Source: Hydrogenobaculum sp. Y04AAS1
GTDB lineage: Bacteria > Aquificota > Aquificia > Aquificales > Aquificaceae
Reading direction: 5' to 3'
DNA: 64,000 bases
Assembly (NCBI RefSeq): GCF_000020785.1
Contig: NC_011126.1
Coordinates: forward strand, 1,364,001-1,428,000
Part shown: positions 34,346 through 45,052 of the stretch, piece after piece
Layout: every line of letters begins with the position of its first letter
Position numbering within the stretch: the stretch's first letter is position 1
The notes under the pieces: generated by a model
Seen by the model: only the letters and a program-made list of their open reading frames with translations
The model's database searches: none
What the model was told of the DNA's origin: nothing
Made by a program: the position numbers and the translations under genes

Positions 34346-34981
34346 ATGGATGAGAAAACGTTAGCAAAAGAGGTTTACCAGAGGCTTTCAAAAATATATA
34401 AAAACCCCAAAATAGACCTTGAGTTTGATAGCCCTTTTGAGCTTTTAATAGAGACAGTATTAGCAGCTCAAGAAAAAGACGAGAAGGTAAATAGCATAAG
34501 AAAGTCTTTCTTTTCTAAGTTTAAAGACCCAAAAGCTATGAAAGAAGCCCCGTTGGAAGAGATAAAAGAAGCGATAAAATCTATAAGCTTTTACAACAAA
34601 AAAGCCATCGCTATAAAAGAAATAGCCACTATTTTAGTAGATAAATACAATTCTAAGGTCCCAGACGAAGAAGATGAGCTTGTAAAACTTCCAGGTGTTG
34701 GTAAAAAAACCGCCAATATGGTGCTAGCAAACGCTTTTAAAAAACCTGCTATAGCTGTAGATAGACATGTGCATAGGATAGTTCAAAGGCTTGGTCTTGA
34801 TAAAAACAAAGACCCAGATAAAACCACAGAGCATTTAAAATCTATTGTAGATAAGGAGCTTTGGACAACGTTTTATCTTCTTTTGTTAAGGCATGCAAAA
34901 GAAGTTTGTACTGCAAAAAATCCAAAATGCCAAGAATGTGTATTAAAAGATATCTGCGAAAGCTTTGGTAAGATAAAATGA
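34346..34981 (+). CDS. nth: Endonuclease III
   Basis: 211 residues, same length as E. coli Nth. The helix-hairpin-helix LPGVGKKTA holds catalytic Lys121, and Asp139 lies in VDRHVHR. The C-terminal cluster loop C-x6-C-x2-C-x5-C (CTAKNPKCQECVLKDIC) is complete and binds [4Fe-4S]. It removes oxidised pyrimidines and nicks abasic sites. A 4-bp overlap couples it to the small membrane protein gene. Confidence 0.95.
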   Translation: MDEKTLAKEVYQRLSKIYKNPKIDLEFDSPFELLIETVLAAQEKDEKVNSIRKSFFSKFKDPKAMKEAPLEEIKEAIKSISFYNKKAIAIKEIATILVDKYNSKVPDEEDELVKLPGVGKKTANMVLANAFKKPAIAVDRHVHRIVQRLGLDKNKDPDKTTEHLKSIVDKELWTTFYLLLLRHAKEVCTAKNPKCQECVLKDICESFGKIK

Positions 34982-35280
34982 CAACGCTTATAGGTGTTTT
35001 TCTAATGGGAGTAGTGATAGGATATCTAATAAACAAGATTACATCGCTTTTTGCCCTTATTCTTATAGTTTTTATAATAGTAGGATATTTTTTACCCGGC
35101 GCTCATTCTAACGTTTTTTATCATATTTTAGAAAATTTTTTTGATTTTGCCAAAAGCCAGATAATAAACCACAAATCAGAGTTTTTTGAACAAAGTTCTT
35201 TGCATAAGTTTATAGATTTTAAGAATTTGAATATGGTAGTGTTTTTGGTAGGTTTGGTGGTGGGGTTTAAAATAGGCTAA
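34978..35280 (+). CDS. Small membrane protein, unknown, before flhA
   Basis: 100 residues. Three hydrophobic segments are visible: about 3-20, 24-43 and 85-100; the polar middle (about 50-80) has charged residues. It is joined by overlaps to nth (4 bp) and flhA (1 bp). No conserved motif recognised, so a flagellar role is only suggested by position. Confidence 0.65.
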   Translation: MTTLIGVFLMGVVIGYLINKITSLFALILIVFIIVGYFLPGAHSNVFYHILENFFDFAKSQIINHKSEFFEQSSLHKFIDFKNLNMVVFLVGLVVGFKIG

Positions 35281-37328
35281 TGCAACAAAGTTTTGTCATA
35301 GTATTTTTTGGTATTATCTTAGCTGCTATACTTATACCTCTGCCAGCTTTTTTGCTTGATATTCTCCTTGCTTTTGCCATAGGCTTTTCGTTGGTAGTGC
35401 TTATTTTGGTGCTAAATATAAGATCTCCTTTAGAGCTTTCTTCGTTTCCTTCCATACTTTTGATAGGGACGTTGCTTAGGCTATCTTTAAACATAGCTGC
35501 AGCTCGTAGAATACTTCTTTACGGAAACGAAGGTCCTTCTGCTGCGGGACATATTATAGAAGCTTTTGGAAGGTTTGTAGTGGGGGGCGACGTGGTTGTA
35601 GGACTTATTATATTTCTTATTTTTATTGTTATAAACTTTGTGGTTATTACAAAGGGTGCTGAGAGAGTATCGGAGGTGGCAGCGAGGTTTACACTAGATG
35701 CCATGCCCGGTAAACAGATGAGTATAGATGCAGACTTAAACGCAGGGCTTATAAACGAACAAGAAGCAAAACAACGCAGAAAAGACTTAGAAAAAGAAGC
35801 GGCATTTTATGGTGCTATGGACGGTGCTTCTAAATTTATAAGAGGCGATGTGATGGCGGCCATTATCATACTCTTTTTAAGTATAATTGGCGGTTTAGTA
35901 GTAGGTATAGTGATAAAGGGTATGGATTTTCAGGAAGCAATAAAAAATTATACGCTACTCACTGTAGGCGAAGGTCTTGTATCCCAGATGCCAGCTTTAA
36001 TACTATCTGTTTCTGCTGGTATACTTACTACAAAATCCTCCACAAAGGAAGAAGAGCTAAGTAGCGCTATATATATGCAGTTTACCAAGGATCCAAAAGT
36101 CCTTTTGTTTGGTGCTATAGCATTGGCTGTTATAGGTGTAATGCCAGGTTTACCAAAAATACCATTTTTTATAATGGCCATAATCCTTGGAGGTCTTTAT
36201 TTTTATATTCAACAAAATCTTAAAACTCAAAAAGCTGTTGAAATACAAAGGGCTTTAGAGCAAGAGAAAGCGCAAAAAATGGCTCCTCAAGCTCAAAGAG
36301 AAGAAGACTTTTTACCACAACCAGATCCAATAACGTTGGAAGTAGGCTATGGGCTTATACCATTTGTGGATGAATCCCAAGGAGGAGACCTAACCTCTCG
36401 TATTAAAACTATAAGAAGGCAAATAGCTGCTGAGTACGGTGTAATTATACCGCTGGTGCATATAAGAGACAATATGAAGCTTTCACCGAACCAATATAGA
36501 ATACTTGTAAGGGGTGTGGAAGAAGATTCCTACGAGGTGATGCCGGGGTTTTTGTTGGCTATAGATCTTGGCAATGTAAAAGAAAAACTCACAGAGGGAA
36601 AACCCACAAAAGATCCTTCTTTCCATCTTCCAGCTTTTTGGATAACACAAGAGCAAAAGACAAAAGCTACAAAGCTTGGGTATATGGTAGTGGACATATC
36701 CACCGTAATAATAACGCATCTTTCTGAGGTAATCAAACGAAACCTTTACATAATAATAGGAAGAGCAGAGATTATAGATTTGGTGGAAAAACTTTCTCAA
36801 AAGTATCAAAAGGTTATAAAAGATATAATACCTGAGAAAGTATCTTACTCTGTGCTTCATAGGGTTGTCCAGAGCCTTTTAAAAGAAAACGTACCGGTCA
36901 ACGACATGGTAACTATAATAGAAACTGTGGGTGATTATATAGATAGAGTTAACGATATTGAGCTTTTAGTAGAGTTTGTAAGGCAAAAGCTTTCAAAGCA
37001 TATAACAAAGCGTTTTATGAAAGATAACACTCTTTACGTGATTGCGTTTTCTCCTAGGGTTGAAACTAAACTAAACTCTTATATAAGAGAAAACAAAGAG
37101 GAGGAATTTTTAGATCTTTTGATAAACAGACTTCAAAGAAATATATCAGAGAATATGAAAAAGTTTGCAGAGTTTCAGGCTCAACCTGTGCTTATTACGT
37201 CACCTAACATAAGAAGGTTTGTGAGAAAAGCTTTAGAAGGATACTTGCCACAATTAAACATTATAGCTTATAATGAAATAGATAAACAGGTAAATATGAA
37301 GGTGCTTGGTGTGGTAGATGAAAATTAA
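35280..37328 (+). CDS. flhA: Flagellar biosynthesis protein FlhA
   Basis: 682 residues, full length. The N-terminal half has eight membrane helices and the FHIPEP-family region ([35 protein letters not shown], and [18 protein letters not shown]). The C-terminal cytoplasmic domain (about 330-682) binds substrate-chaperone complexes in the flagellar type III export gate. It heads an flhA-flhF-flhG-udg operon; the other flagellar genes are outside the window. Confidence 0.97.
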   Translation: MQQSFVIVFFGIILAAILIPLPAFLLDILLAFAIGFSLVVLILVLNIRSPLELSSFPSILLIGTLLRLSLNIAAARRILLYGNEGPSAAGHIIEAFGRFVVGGDVVVGLIIFLIFIVINFVVITKGAERVSEVAARFTLDAMPGKQMSIDADLNAGLINEQEAKQRRKDLEKEAAFYGAMDGASKFIRGDVMAAIIILFLSIIGGLVVGIVIKGMDFQEAIKNYTLLTVGEGLVSQMPALILSVSAGILTTKSSTKEEELSSAIYMQFTKDPKVLLFGAIALAVIGVMPGLPKIPFFIMAIILGGLYFYIQQNLKTQKAVEIQRALEQEKAQKMAPQAQREEDFLPQPDPITLEVGYGLIPFVDESQGGDLTSRIKTIRRQIAAEYGVIIPLVHIRDNMKLSPNQYRILVRGVEEDSYEVMPGFLLAIDLGNVKEKLTEGKPTKDPSFHLPAFWITQEQKTKATKLGYMVVDISTVIITHLSEVIKRNLYIIIGRAEIIDLVEKLSQKYQKVIKDIIPEKVSYSVLHRVVQSLLKENVPVNDMVTIIETVGDYIDRVNDIELLVEFVRQKLSKHITKRFMKDNTLYVIAFSPRVETKLNSYIRENKEEEFLDLLINRLQRNISENMKKFAEFQAQPVLITSPNIRRFVRKALEGYLPQLNIIAYNEIDKQVNMKVLGVVDEN

Positions 37329-38439
37329 AAAGATTTTGGTAGACTCACTCCAAGAGGCTATAGAGCTAACGAAAACGATGTATGGAGATAAAGCTACCAT
37401 TATGTCCACAAAAGTAGTAAAAACCAAGAAATGGTTATTTTTTTCTACAAACAAATTAGAGGTTACAATAGGCATAGCCGATGACGAGGATTTCCAATCA
37501 CATTTTAACAAAGAAAAAGAATTATATACAGAGATAGAGCAAATAAAAACTACTTTAAAGGACGTGGTAAATGTTGTTAAGAATGTAAAACAAGAGCCTC
37601 CTCAACAAATGCAAACTCCTAAGCCACAATATCAATCAAACGATGACTTTTCACTAAGGGCTATGAATCTTGCTACTAGGCTCATAAGCATGGGTGTTGA
37701 GCAAGATATAGCTAAAAAAATCCTTGAAGATTCTTGTGGTTTTGATATAAATATAAATAGGCTTGATTTAAAATATGAAGATGATTACGAATCTTTAAAA
37801 GAAGGTTTATCTAAAAATATTTCTTTAAAAACCTTAGACTTTAGTAAAAGCATTTTAAGTATATTGGCTTTGGTAGGTCCTACTGGCGTTGGTAAAACCA
37901 CTACCATAGCAAAGCTTGCATATATGTATAAGACGCAGGGTTTTAAAACTGGTGTTATAACACTTGATAGTTATAGAACAGGCGCTGTGCAACAGCTTCA
38001 GTCTTATGTAAATCTTTTAGAAATGCCTCTTAGAGTGGCAGATACGCCTCAAAAGCTTAGAGAATGTATAGGTGAGCTATCGAGCCTTGACATTATATTT
38101 ATAGATACGGCTGGAAGAAGTCAATACGATTCTATAAGATTAAAAGAGCTAAAGCATTATTTGGAAAATGTCCCTTCCTTGGAGATAGCTCTTACGGTTA
38201 GTACCACTACCGATGAAAGAATAATATTAGACAGCGCTAAAAGGTTTGGAGAGCTTGGCATAAAAAGTATTATATTTACAAAACTTGATGAGACAGTTTA
38301 TCCTGGATGTATAGTAAATGCAGCTTTTAAAACGAATCTTCCCATATCTTTTTTGACGTTCGGTCAGAAAGTACCAAACGATATAGAGGTTGCCACCTAC
38401 GACAATATAGCTAATATTTTATTAAGAGGTACGATATGA
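37318..38439 (+). CDS. flhF: SRP-type GTPase FlhF
   Basis: 373 residues. The N-terminal basic region is followed by an NG GTPase core with G1 [12 protein letters not shown], the insertion-box motifs DSYRTGA, DTAGR and TKLDE. FlhF sets the place and number of polar flagella. It overlaps flhA by 11 bp and flhG by 4 bp. Confidence 0.95.
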   Translation: MKIKKILVDSLQEAIELTKTMYGDKATIMSTKVVKTKKWLFFSTNKLEVTIGIADDEDFQSHFNKEKELYTEIEQIKTTLKDVVNVVKNVKQEPPQQMQTPKPQYQSNDDFSLRAMNLATRLISMGVEQDIAKKILEDSCGFDININRLDLKYEDDYESLKEGLSKNISLKTLDFSKSILSILALVGPTGVGKTTTIAKLAYMYKTQGFKTGVITLDSYRTGAVQQLQSYVNLLEMPLRVADTPQKLRECIGELSSLDIIFIDTAGRSQYDSIRLKELKHYLENVPSLEIALTVSTTTDERIILDSAKRFGELGIKSIIFTKLDETVYPGCIVNAAFKTNLPISFLTFGQKVPNDIEVATYDNIANILLRGTI

Positions 38440-39272
38440 TGGAAGGACAACTATCGCACCTGAAAAGGGCTATAGACAAAGGTTCAAATACAAGATATAT
38501 AGCTGTAGCAAGCGGCAAAGGTGGTGTCGGCAAAACTCTTATAAGCATAAATCTTGCTATGATAATAAGAAACATTGGTAAAAGGGTGCTTATCATAGAT
38601 GGAGATTTTGGTCTTTCAAACGTACATATTATGCTCGGGCTCACTCCAGAGAAAAACCTATCTGATTTTATAAACGGTAAAGCAAGTATAGATGAGATAG
38701 TTTTTAAAATAAACAACAACGTATCTTTTATATCCAGTGGAAACGGTATTCAAGAGCTTGTAAACTTATCTTCAAAAGATATAACAGAAATTCTTGATAG
38801 AATTCACGAATATGCTGAGAATAACTTTGATATCATTATTTTTGATACACCGCCAGGCCTTCACAACGAAACGCTTATTATTACATCGTCTTCTGATATA
38901 CCGATTGTTATATCTACACCAGAGCCTACTGCTGTAGCAGATGCGTATGCTCTTATAAAGGTGTTAAACACATCTATGATGTTAAAAGATTTTTACATTT
39001 TGATAAACAAATGTAGTTCAAAGGAAGAAGGTTTAAAAATATTTAACAGTATAAACACCGTGTCTCAGCGCTTTTTAGATATAAATTTAAAATATTTAGG
39101 TTATATAACCTACAACAAAAATATTATAAGAAAAATAGTAGACCAAAAACCTTTTGATAAGACTCTGACAGATGAGCTTACCCAAAGCTTAAAAAACATT
39201 CCTCTAGACATAAATGTACAGTCTAAACAAGGTTTCTGGTCAAAACTTATAGAGAGGTTAAAACCTACGTGA
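38436..39272 (+). CDS. flhG: MinD/ParA-family ATPase FlhG (FleN)
   Basis: 278 residues. Deviant Walker A ASGKGGVGKT is near residue 29, switch regions contain DGDFGLSNVHIMLG and DTPPGLHN. It limits flagellar number and partners FlhF. The N-terminal QLSHLKRAI matches the DQAxxLR-like FlhF-activating helix only loosely. Position right after flhF fixes the assignment. Confidence 0.94.
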   Translation: MMEGQLSHLKRAIDKGSNTRYIAVASGKGGVGKTLISINLAMIIRNIGKRVLIIDGDFGLSNVHIMLGLTPEKNLSDFINGKASIDEIVFKINNNVSFISSGNGIQELVNLSSKDITEILDRIHEYAENNFDIIIFDTPPGLHNETLIITSSSDIPIVISTPEPTAVADAYALIKVLNTSMMLKDFYILINKCSSKEEGLKIFNSINTVSQRFLDINLKYLGYITYNKNIIRKIVDQKPFDKTLTDELTQSLKNIPLDINVQSKQGFWSKLIERLKPT

Positions 39273-40006
39273 ACAGCGCTTTTATATATGAAAGTATAGG
39301 TTTTGGCAAAATTTATATTGATAAAAAATTAAGCAAAAGTGTAAAAAATGATGTAGGTAAAAACGTTTACAATAAAATCCAAGAAACTTTAGGTAGTCAT
39401 AAGTCTACCACGTCAGAACTGCTACGGCAGTTAAAAGCTTTTTATGAGACTTGTAAAGATTGTAAGAAATGCAAACTATCAGAGCAAAGGACTCAAGTAG
39501 TATTTGGTGATGGAAACCCTGATACTGGTATAATGTTTGTGGGAGAAGGACCTGGGGCTGATGAAGATGTTGAAGGTAAACCGTTTGTTGGAAAAGCTGG
39601 CAAACTTTTAACTCAGGAACTTGAAAGAGTGGGGCTTTTAAGACAAAGGGATTATTATATAACAAATGTTGTGAAATGTAGACCCCCAGGCAATAGAACC
39701 CCAGAAGAACAAGAGATGATAACGTGCTCTTATATACTAAAAGAAGAGATGAAGCTTATAAAACCAAAGCTTGTAATAGCCCTTGGAAGAACTGCGGCAG
39801 TTGGGCTTTCTGGTATAAAACAGATATCTCCCACCAAGGTAAGAGGGAGTTTCATATCGGCAAACTTAAAAAGTCCTGTTTTAGCACCGGGGACAAAAAT
39901 ATTTGTTACTTACCATCCTTCCTATCTTCTTAGGAACCCAAACGAACTTAAAAATTTTAGAGAAGATATTATAAAAATCAAAAGCCTTGTAGACAGCTTA
40001 CGTTAG
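39269..40006 (+). CDS. Uracil-DNA glycosylase, family 4
   Basis: 245 residues from a GTG that overlaps the flhG stop. The catalytic block GEGPGADEDVEGKPFVGKAG and the later TYHPSYLLRNP are family 4 features. Four cysteines for a [4Fe-4S] cluster are C65, C68, C137 and C153. It removes uracil from DNA, which matters at high temperature because cytosine deaminates faster. The first about 58 residues precede the usual start of the domain and show no motif. Confidence 0.94.
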   Translation: MNSAFIYESIGFGKIYIDKKLSKSVKNDVGKNVYNKIQETLGSHKSTTSELLRQLKAFYETCKDCKKCKLSEQRTQVVFGDGNPDTGIMFVGEGPGADEDVEGKPFVGKAGKLLTQELERVGLLRQRDYYITNVVKCRPPGNRTPEEQEMITCSYILKEEMKLIKPKLVIALGRTAAVGLSGIKQISPTKVRGSFISANLKSPVLAPGTKIFVTYHPSYLLRNPNELKNFREDIIKIKSLVDSLR

Positions 40007-40008
40007 AT

Positions 40009-40518
40009 TCATCTTTTGAAAAGCCCAAAAAGAAAAGCGCTTCCTAATATATGGGATCTTATCTTTTCTTGAATGGCTTTTATTGTGGCTCCTTTTGGTA
40101 ATCCTAAAGAGCTTATATTTAAAGCGTAAAGGTTAAAGTAGTACCTATGCGGTTTTCCAGGTGGTGGACACGGTCCCCCATAACCTATATTACCAAAATC
40201 GTTTAGGCCTTGAAGATATTCTTTTGTGCCTTCTTTTAACTCATGAACGCTTTGTGGTATATCGTATACGCTCCAATGGTAAAACACACCGCCAGGTGCA
40301 TCTAAATCTTCCATTATAAGCACAAAGCTTTTTGTATCTTTTGGAGGGTTTTTCCATTGTAATTCTGGAGATATGTCTTTTCCAAGGCAAGAAAATAACG
40401 GCGGAATATAACCGCCGTTTTTAAAATCTTTACTATAAAGTTCGAAAGCTAGCGCTTGCTCAGTCATAAAAACCGCTATAGCTATAAATGAAAATAAGAC
40501 AAAAAGCTTCGTCTTCAT
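40009..40518 (-). CDS. YbhB/YbcL (PEBP-like) periplasmic protein
   Basis: 169 residues with a signal peptide (about 1-24, cut after ALA). The phosphatidylethanolamine-binding protein fold is shown by KDISPELQWKNPP, LIMEDLDAPGGVFYHW and GYGGPCPPPGKPHRY. Bacterial members are of uncertain function. Convergent with the uracil glycosylase (2-bp gap) and 3 bp after clpC in the direction of transcription. Confidence 0.92.
   Translation of the reverse strand: MKTKLFVLFSFIAIAVFMTEQALAFELYSKDFKNGGYIPPLFSCLGKDISPELQWKNPPKDTKSFVLIMEDLDAPGGVFYHWSVYDIPQSVHELKEGTKEYLQGLNDFGNIGYGGPCPPPGKPHRYYFNLYALNISSLGLPKGATIKAIQEKIRSHILGSAFLFGLFKR
40397..40422 (+). terminator. Terminator-like hairpin on the + strand inside ybhB
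   Basis: An 8-bp perfect stem AACGGCGG (40397-40404) / CCGCCGTT (40412-40419), loop of 7 nt, then T5 on the + strand. It could stop transcripts that leave the flagellar operon, which has no hairpin in its 2-bp junction with ybhB. It may also be a coincidence of the Gly-Gly and Pro-Pro codons in that coding stretch. Confidence 0.35.
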
Positions 40519-40521
40519 ACT

Positions 40522-42963
40522 TCATTTGGTGGTTACAACCTCTTTCTTGTCTCTGGTATTCTTTTTCTTGCTCTTTATGTAAGGTGTATCGTTTTTCACA
40601 TCTATTACTACTTTTACCACATCTTTTAGTTCTTTGTTTATGAGCTTTTCTGCTAACATATCTTCTATGTGTCTTTGTATAGCTCTCCTTAAGCTTCTAG
40701 CCCCGTATTCTTTCTTATACTCTTTGGAGATTATCCAATCTGCAAACCCTTTTGTAATTTCTACACTAAGACCTATATCTTGTAGGTTTTTGTTTATCTC
40801 TTTGGTTTGGAGATACAATATCTTTTCTAAGTCTTTTTCGTCTAAAGGTTCGAACACTATCATTTCATCTAACCTGTTGATAAATTCTGGGTTGAAGTGT
40901 TTTTTCACCTGTTCTATTATGTTTTTCTTCATACTCTTTTTATCAAGTTCGTTTTGTTTGCTTTCAAATCCCAAGGTTGTGTTCTGCATTATAGATTTTG
41001 CTCCGAGGTTCGAAGTCATTATGATTATGGTGTTGGAGAAATCTACCACTCTTCCACTGCCATCTGTTAATCTTCCGTCATCGAATATTTGTAAGAATAT
41101 ATTGAATACATCTGGATGAGCTTTTTCTATCTCGTCAAAGAGTATTACAGAGTACGGTCTTCTTCTTACTTTTTCAGTAAGTTGGCCACCTTCTCCATAG
41201 CCTACGTATCCAGGAGGTGAACCTATTAGCTTTGATACCGTGTGTTTCTCCATATATTCAGACATATCAAACCTTATGAGAGCATCTTCTGTATCAAAAA
41301 GATATTCTGCCAAAGCTTTTGCAGTTTCAGTTTTACCTACACCAGTAGGACCTAAGAACATAAATACCCCTATTGGTTTGTGTTTACCTTTTAAACCTAC
41401 ATGTGAGCGCCTTATAGCTTTTGCTACAGCTTTTATAGCTTCTTCTTGACCTATTACTCTCTCTTTTAGTTTTTCTTCTATGTGCATTAGTTTTGATAGG
41501 TCATCTTCATAGAGTTTATCTACCGGTACTCCAGTCCATTTTGCTACTACAGAGGCAACATCTTTTACGGTCACTAAAGATCTATTTATGGTTTGTTCTT
41601 GTTTCCATTTTAGTCTTGCAGTTTCAAACTTAGCTCTTAATCTCATCTCTTCGTCTCTTAGGTTTGCAGCTTTTTCATAATCTTGTTCAGCGGCAGCTTG
41701 ATCTTTAGCTTGTTCTATTTCTTTTATTTGCTCCAGCATTTTTTGAAGGTCTTCTGGCATTTCGGAGCCTCTTATTTTTACCAAAGCTCCAGCCTCATCC
41801 ATTACATCTATAGCTTTATCTGGTAGGTATCTGTCGTTTATGTATTTGTTAGAGAGCTCCACTGCCTTCTTCAGAGCTTCTTCTTCGTATTTAACGTTGT
41901 GAAAGCTTTCAAACCTTGGAGCTAATCCTTTTAAAATCTCGATACTTTCTTCTACAGAAGGTGGTTCTACCAACACTGGTTGAAATCTTCTTTCTAAAGC
42001 GCCGTCTTTTTCTATGTATTTTCTATATTCATCAAGCGTAGTAGCTCCTATTATTTGAATCTCACCTCTTGCTAAAGCTGGTTTTAGCATGTTAGAGGCA
42101 TCCACAGAACCCTCTGCTGCTCCAGCTCCTATAATCATATGAAGCTCGTCTATGAATAGAATTACATTAACCGCTTTTTCTAACTCTTTTATAATAGTTT
42201 TTAGCTTTTCTTCAAACTGACCTCTATACTTTGTACCAGCTACTATAGACGCTATATCAAGCACTACCACTCTTTTGTTTATCAAAGATTCTGGTACGCT
42301 CTTGGCTACTATTCTCTGTGCTAAGCCCTCTACTATAGCGGTTTTTCCTACTCCAGGATCTCCTATCAAAACAGGGTTGTTTTTTCTTCTTCTTGCCAAT
42401 ATCTGAATAGTTCTCTCTATTTCTTTTTCTCTTCCCACCACTGGATCTAACTTACCTTCTGCAGCAAGAGACGTTATGTCTCTGCTGTGTCTATCTAATG
42501 TAGGTGTCGCCACATATTTTGTGGTTTCTTGAGTTGGTAGTTCTCCTAGTATTTGAAGCGTTTCTCTTCTTACGGCGTATTCATCAAGGCCCAAACCTCT
42601 TAATACTCTGCCACCAAGACCTGTTTTTTCTCTTACAACACCTATGAATATGTGTTCTGTACCAACAAATTGATGATGTAATATCCTTGCTTCCTCAACG
42701 GCAAACTCTAATACCCTTTTGGCATCTGGAGCAAACAATACTTCTCCTGTGTGGTTTCCCCTTGACATTTGGCTTGTAATGGCTTTTTTTACCTTCTCAG
42801 GTGTAATGTTAAACTTAGCTAACACGAGTGTTGGTATATCGTCTTCTTTTAAAAGAGCCAAAAGTAAGTGCTCTGTACCAAGGTAACCATGACCAAACTC
42901 TAAAGCTTCTTCTCTTGCTTGTAATATAATCTGTCTAGCCCTTTCAGTAAATTTCTCAAACAT
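40522..42963 (-). CDS. clpC: AAA+ unfoldase ClpC
   Basis: 813 residues. Double Clp-N domain (about 1-145), first AAA+ module with [15 protein letters not shown], a short middle domain with a UVR motif ([18 protein letters not shown]) typical of ClpC and absent from ClpB, and a second AAA+ module with [16 protein letters not shown]. It feeds proteins to ClpP for degradation; clpP is not in the window. Lys-rich C-terminal tail. It has a ribosome binding site (AGAGG). No CtsR-type operator was identified upstream. Confidence 0.95.
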   Translation of the reverse strand: MFEKFTERARQIILQAREEALEFGHGYLGTEHLLLALLKEDDIPTLVLAKFNITPEKVKKAITSQMSRGNHTGEVLFAPDAKRVLEFAVEEARILHHQFVGTEHIFIGVVREKTGLGGRVLRGLGLDEYAVRRETLQILGELPTQETTKYVATPTLDRHSRDITSLAAEGKLDPVVGREKEIERTIQILARRRKNNPVLIGDPGVGKTAIVEGLAQRIVAKSVPESLINKRVVVLDIASIVAGTKYRGQFEEKLKTIIKELEKAVNVILFIDELHMIIGAGAAEGSVDASNMLKPALARGEIQIIGATTLDEYRKYIEKDGALERRFQPVLVEPPSVEESIEILKGLAPRFESFHNVKYEEEALKKAVELSNKYINDRYLPDKAIDVMDEAGALVKIRGSEMPEDLQKMLEQIKEIEQAKDQAAAEQDYEKAANLRDEEMRLRAKFETARLKWKQEQTINRSLVTVKDVASVVAKWTGVPVDKLYEDDLSKLMHIEEKLKERVIGQEEAIKAVAKAIRRSHVGLKGKHKPIGVFMFLGPTGVGKTETAKALAEYLFDTEDALIRFDMSEYMEKHTVSKLIGSPPGYVGYGEGGQLTEKVRRRPYSVILFDEIEKAHPDVFNIFLQIFDDGRLTDGSGRVVDFSNTIIIMTSNLGAKSIMQNTTLGFESKQNELDKKSMKKNIIEQVKKHFNPEFINRLDEMIVFEPLDEKDLEKILYLQTKEINKNLQDIGLSVEITKGFADWIISKEYKKEYGARSLRRAIQRHIEDMLAEKLINKELKDVVKVVIDVKNDTPYIKSKKKNTRDKKEVVTTK

Positions 42964-43050
42964 ATAAACCTCTTTTCACCAAAATTTTTAAAGCCTAAGA
43001 CTCTATATATAAAGATATAGAATTATTTATTATTTTTTATGATAGATCTC

Positions 43051-44964
43051 TTATGTATCTTTGCTAAGTTGTCTATTAATAGAACTGTTAAACTCTTTTA
43101 TAGCCTTTATAGTATTATTATAATATATTTTTGCCATTTTTTTCTCTTTTTTATCTATGCCGTATTTTGAATACTTAGCTTTTATATAAATATCAAAAAA
43201 GACTTTAAAACCGTTTTCTTTTATGAAGCTTGGTGCATTCTCTGGTGTGCAATATTTCATATTAGACTGTTTCAACCTTTTGCATATATCTTTATACATG
43301 GCATCTATGCTAAACATTAGTAATATTTTATTAAAAGCCATATAAAAAACCATCAAAACAACCACTGCATAAACTAAATATTTTGTATAATGAGTAGCTA
43401 TAGCTTTTATATTTTTAGCGGTGCTTTCCAGTAGATACTTTTGCCTTGCGGTAGAATAGTATATTACATTTATATCCCATAGGTAGTTTATATAATCAAG
43501 AAACATCCTTGCTTTACTTAATTTTGGTATTGTCTGTGTGTAGTCTGTTGGGGTTGTATCCACGGTTTGCCATTTACCGTTGTAGTATGCTTCTACCCAT
43601 GAATGAGCTGAGGAGTTTGTTACAAAAAAGTAGTGCCCATCTTTGTTGTAAATAGCCCCATGAAAACCCACTATCACTCTTGAAGGTACACCCATCAATC
43701 TAAGCAAAAGAGCAGTTGAAGAAGCGTAGGCTTCACAGTTTCCAGCCTTATACTTAAATAAAAAATCGTATAGAAAGTTATTTGAAGCTTTGTTACTTAG
43801 AGAATATTTGAAGTTTTCCTGCTTAAAATAGTTTTCTACAGCCTCTATGGGATTTTTGTTTTGGGCTTTTAGGAATTGTGCAAGTTTTACTATTGATGGG
43901 TCTATGTTTTGAGGCAGTTGTAAAAATCTGTTCATATTTACAAGGTTTTGTCTATAGGAATCTGTTACGTAAGACCACACCCTATAAACAGTTCTATTTG
44001 TGATGGGTTTATTTGTTCTTATCGTATTATCGCTTGTTATATAAACTTTTATAGGGTTTTTATAGATTTTAACCATGTATGGAAACAAGATACCAAAAAG
44101 AATATTGTCGTAGCTTGGCTCTATCATGATATCGCAAGATACAAGGTTACCTTTTAGAATCTTTGGTCCCTTTGCTCTATGTTTGTGAGTCCAACTTATG
44201 CCGTTGAAATAATCTAAGGTTTCTCCTATGAAGTAAGCATCCTTTAAATTTATATCTCCTTTTATGTTAAATATTCTGAAAACTGTGGAGGTGTTTTCTA
44301 GTACATTGGTGGCGTTTGATGGAGAAAGTGTATTAGAAAATCCTACTGTATTTGAAATACCCCCTATTCCTATGTTTAAAAGAGGCGATTGTATCCTTGG
44401 CATAGCAAGAAATATGAAAAATCCTATAACTACGGTGCTTATAGATATAAACCCTACAGCGTAGCTGATAAGTTTTATATGATATTTTGTTAAGATTTCG
44501 TCTTTTAGGCTTTTAAAAATATTTGTGGTTAAGAATATAAAAATGCTCAAGAAAACCCAAATTATTAGCATCGCTAAAAACTTTATATCTGTGGTGGCAA
44601 CCCCTACTATACCCATACCCATGGTTTCCAATATAAGTATTTGGTATATGTCTCTTGGTTGCTTTTTCTCTAAGGATTTGATGCCTAAGAACGTTATTAT
44701 TATGTTTTTAGCAAAATCAAAAAGTGCAGTTATGTTGAAGCTTACTGCAAAAACCAAAATCACAGATGAAACTGCAATTGTATTTACAACGATTCTTGGT
44801 AAATATTTGTTTTTAAAATCCTGAAAAATGCCTATAACAACCAAAGCAATACCTATAAAAAATATAGGGCTAAAACTAACTAAACTTATAGATAGTATTG
44901 AGAATGCTATGCTTAAATATACCAGTATTAAAAGAAAGCTGTAAACTTTTAAACTTTTAGCCAT
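43051..44964 (-). CDS. Membrane transglutaminase-like protein (TgpA type)
   Basis: 637 residues. Six or more N-terminal helices (about 1-190) are followed by a periplasmic transglutaminase-like core with Cys in KAGNCEAYASS, His in NSSAHSWVEAYYNG and Asp in QTVDTTP, then another helix near 535 and a cytoplasmic tail of about 80 residues. Resembles DUF3488/TgpA proteins; Pseudomonas TgpA is an essential transglutaminase. The start codon lies four bases after the tRNA-Phe gene, so the mRNA may be made by tRNA processing. Confidence 0.9.
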   Translation of the reverse strand: MAKSLKVYSFLLILVYLSIAFSILSISLVSFSPIFFIGIALVVIGIFQDFKNKYLPRIVVNTIAVSSVILVFAVSFNITALFDFAKNIIITFLGIKSLEKKQPRDIYQILILETMGMGIVGVATTDIKFLAMLIIWVFLSIFIFLTTNIFKSLKDEILTKYHIKLISYAVGFISISTVVIGFFIFLAMPRIQSPLLNIGIGGISNTVGFSNTLSPSNATNVLENTSTVFRIFNIKGDINLKDAYFIGETLDYFNGISWTHKHRAKGPKILKGNLVSCDIMIEPSYDNILFGILFPYMVKIYKNPIKVYITSDNTIRTNKPITNRTVYRVWSYVTDSYRQNLVNMNRFLQLPQNIDPSIVKLAQFLKAQNKNPIEAVENYFKQENFKYSLSNKASNNFLYDFLFKYKAGNCEAYASSTALLLRLMGVPSRVIVGFHGAIYNKDGHYFFVTNSSAHSWVEAYYNGKWQTVDTTPTDYTQTIPKLSKARMFLDYINYLWDINVIYYSTARQKYLLESTAKNIKAIATHYTKYLVYAVVVLMVFYMAFNKILLMFSIDAMYKDICKRLKQSNMKYCTPENAPSFIKENGFKVFFDIYIKAKYSKYGIDKKEKKMAKIYYNNTIKAIKEFNSSINRQLSKDT

Positions 44965-44968
44965 AAAG

Positions 44969-45041
44969 TGGCCCAGGGCGGAATCGAACCGCCGACACTA
45001 CGGTTTTCAGCCGTATGCTCTACCAACTGAGCTACCGGGCC
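44969..45041 (-). tRNA. tRNA-Phe(GAA)
   Basis: 73-nt cloverleaf on the minus strand. Acceptor GGCCCGG/CTGGGCC (one G-U pair), D-arm GCTCAGTTGGTAGAGC, anticodon loop CTGAAAA with GAA, T-loop GTTCGATTC. CCA is not encoded. It sits 11 bp after resB and 4 bp before the transglutaminase start, all on one strand, so it is probably cut from a polycistronic transcript. Confidence 0.97.
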
Positions 45042-45052
45042 TTATCTTATTA

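Noticed and set aside
36483..36860. 125-codon minus-strand frame inside flhA
   Set aside because: Antisense to the conserved FlhA cytoplasmic domain; Tyr/Phe-rich shadow protein without a start signal.
40634..41119. 161-codon open frame on the + strand inside clpC
   Set aside because: It is the antisense shadow of the conserved second AAA+ module of clpC, has no ribosome binding site or promoter and its protein is hydrophobic low-complexity.
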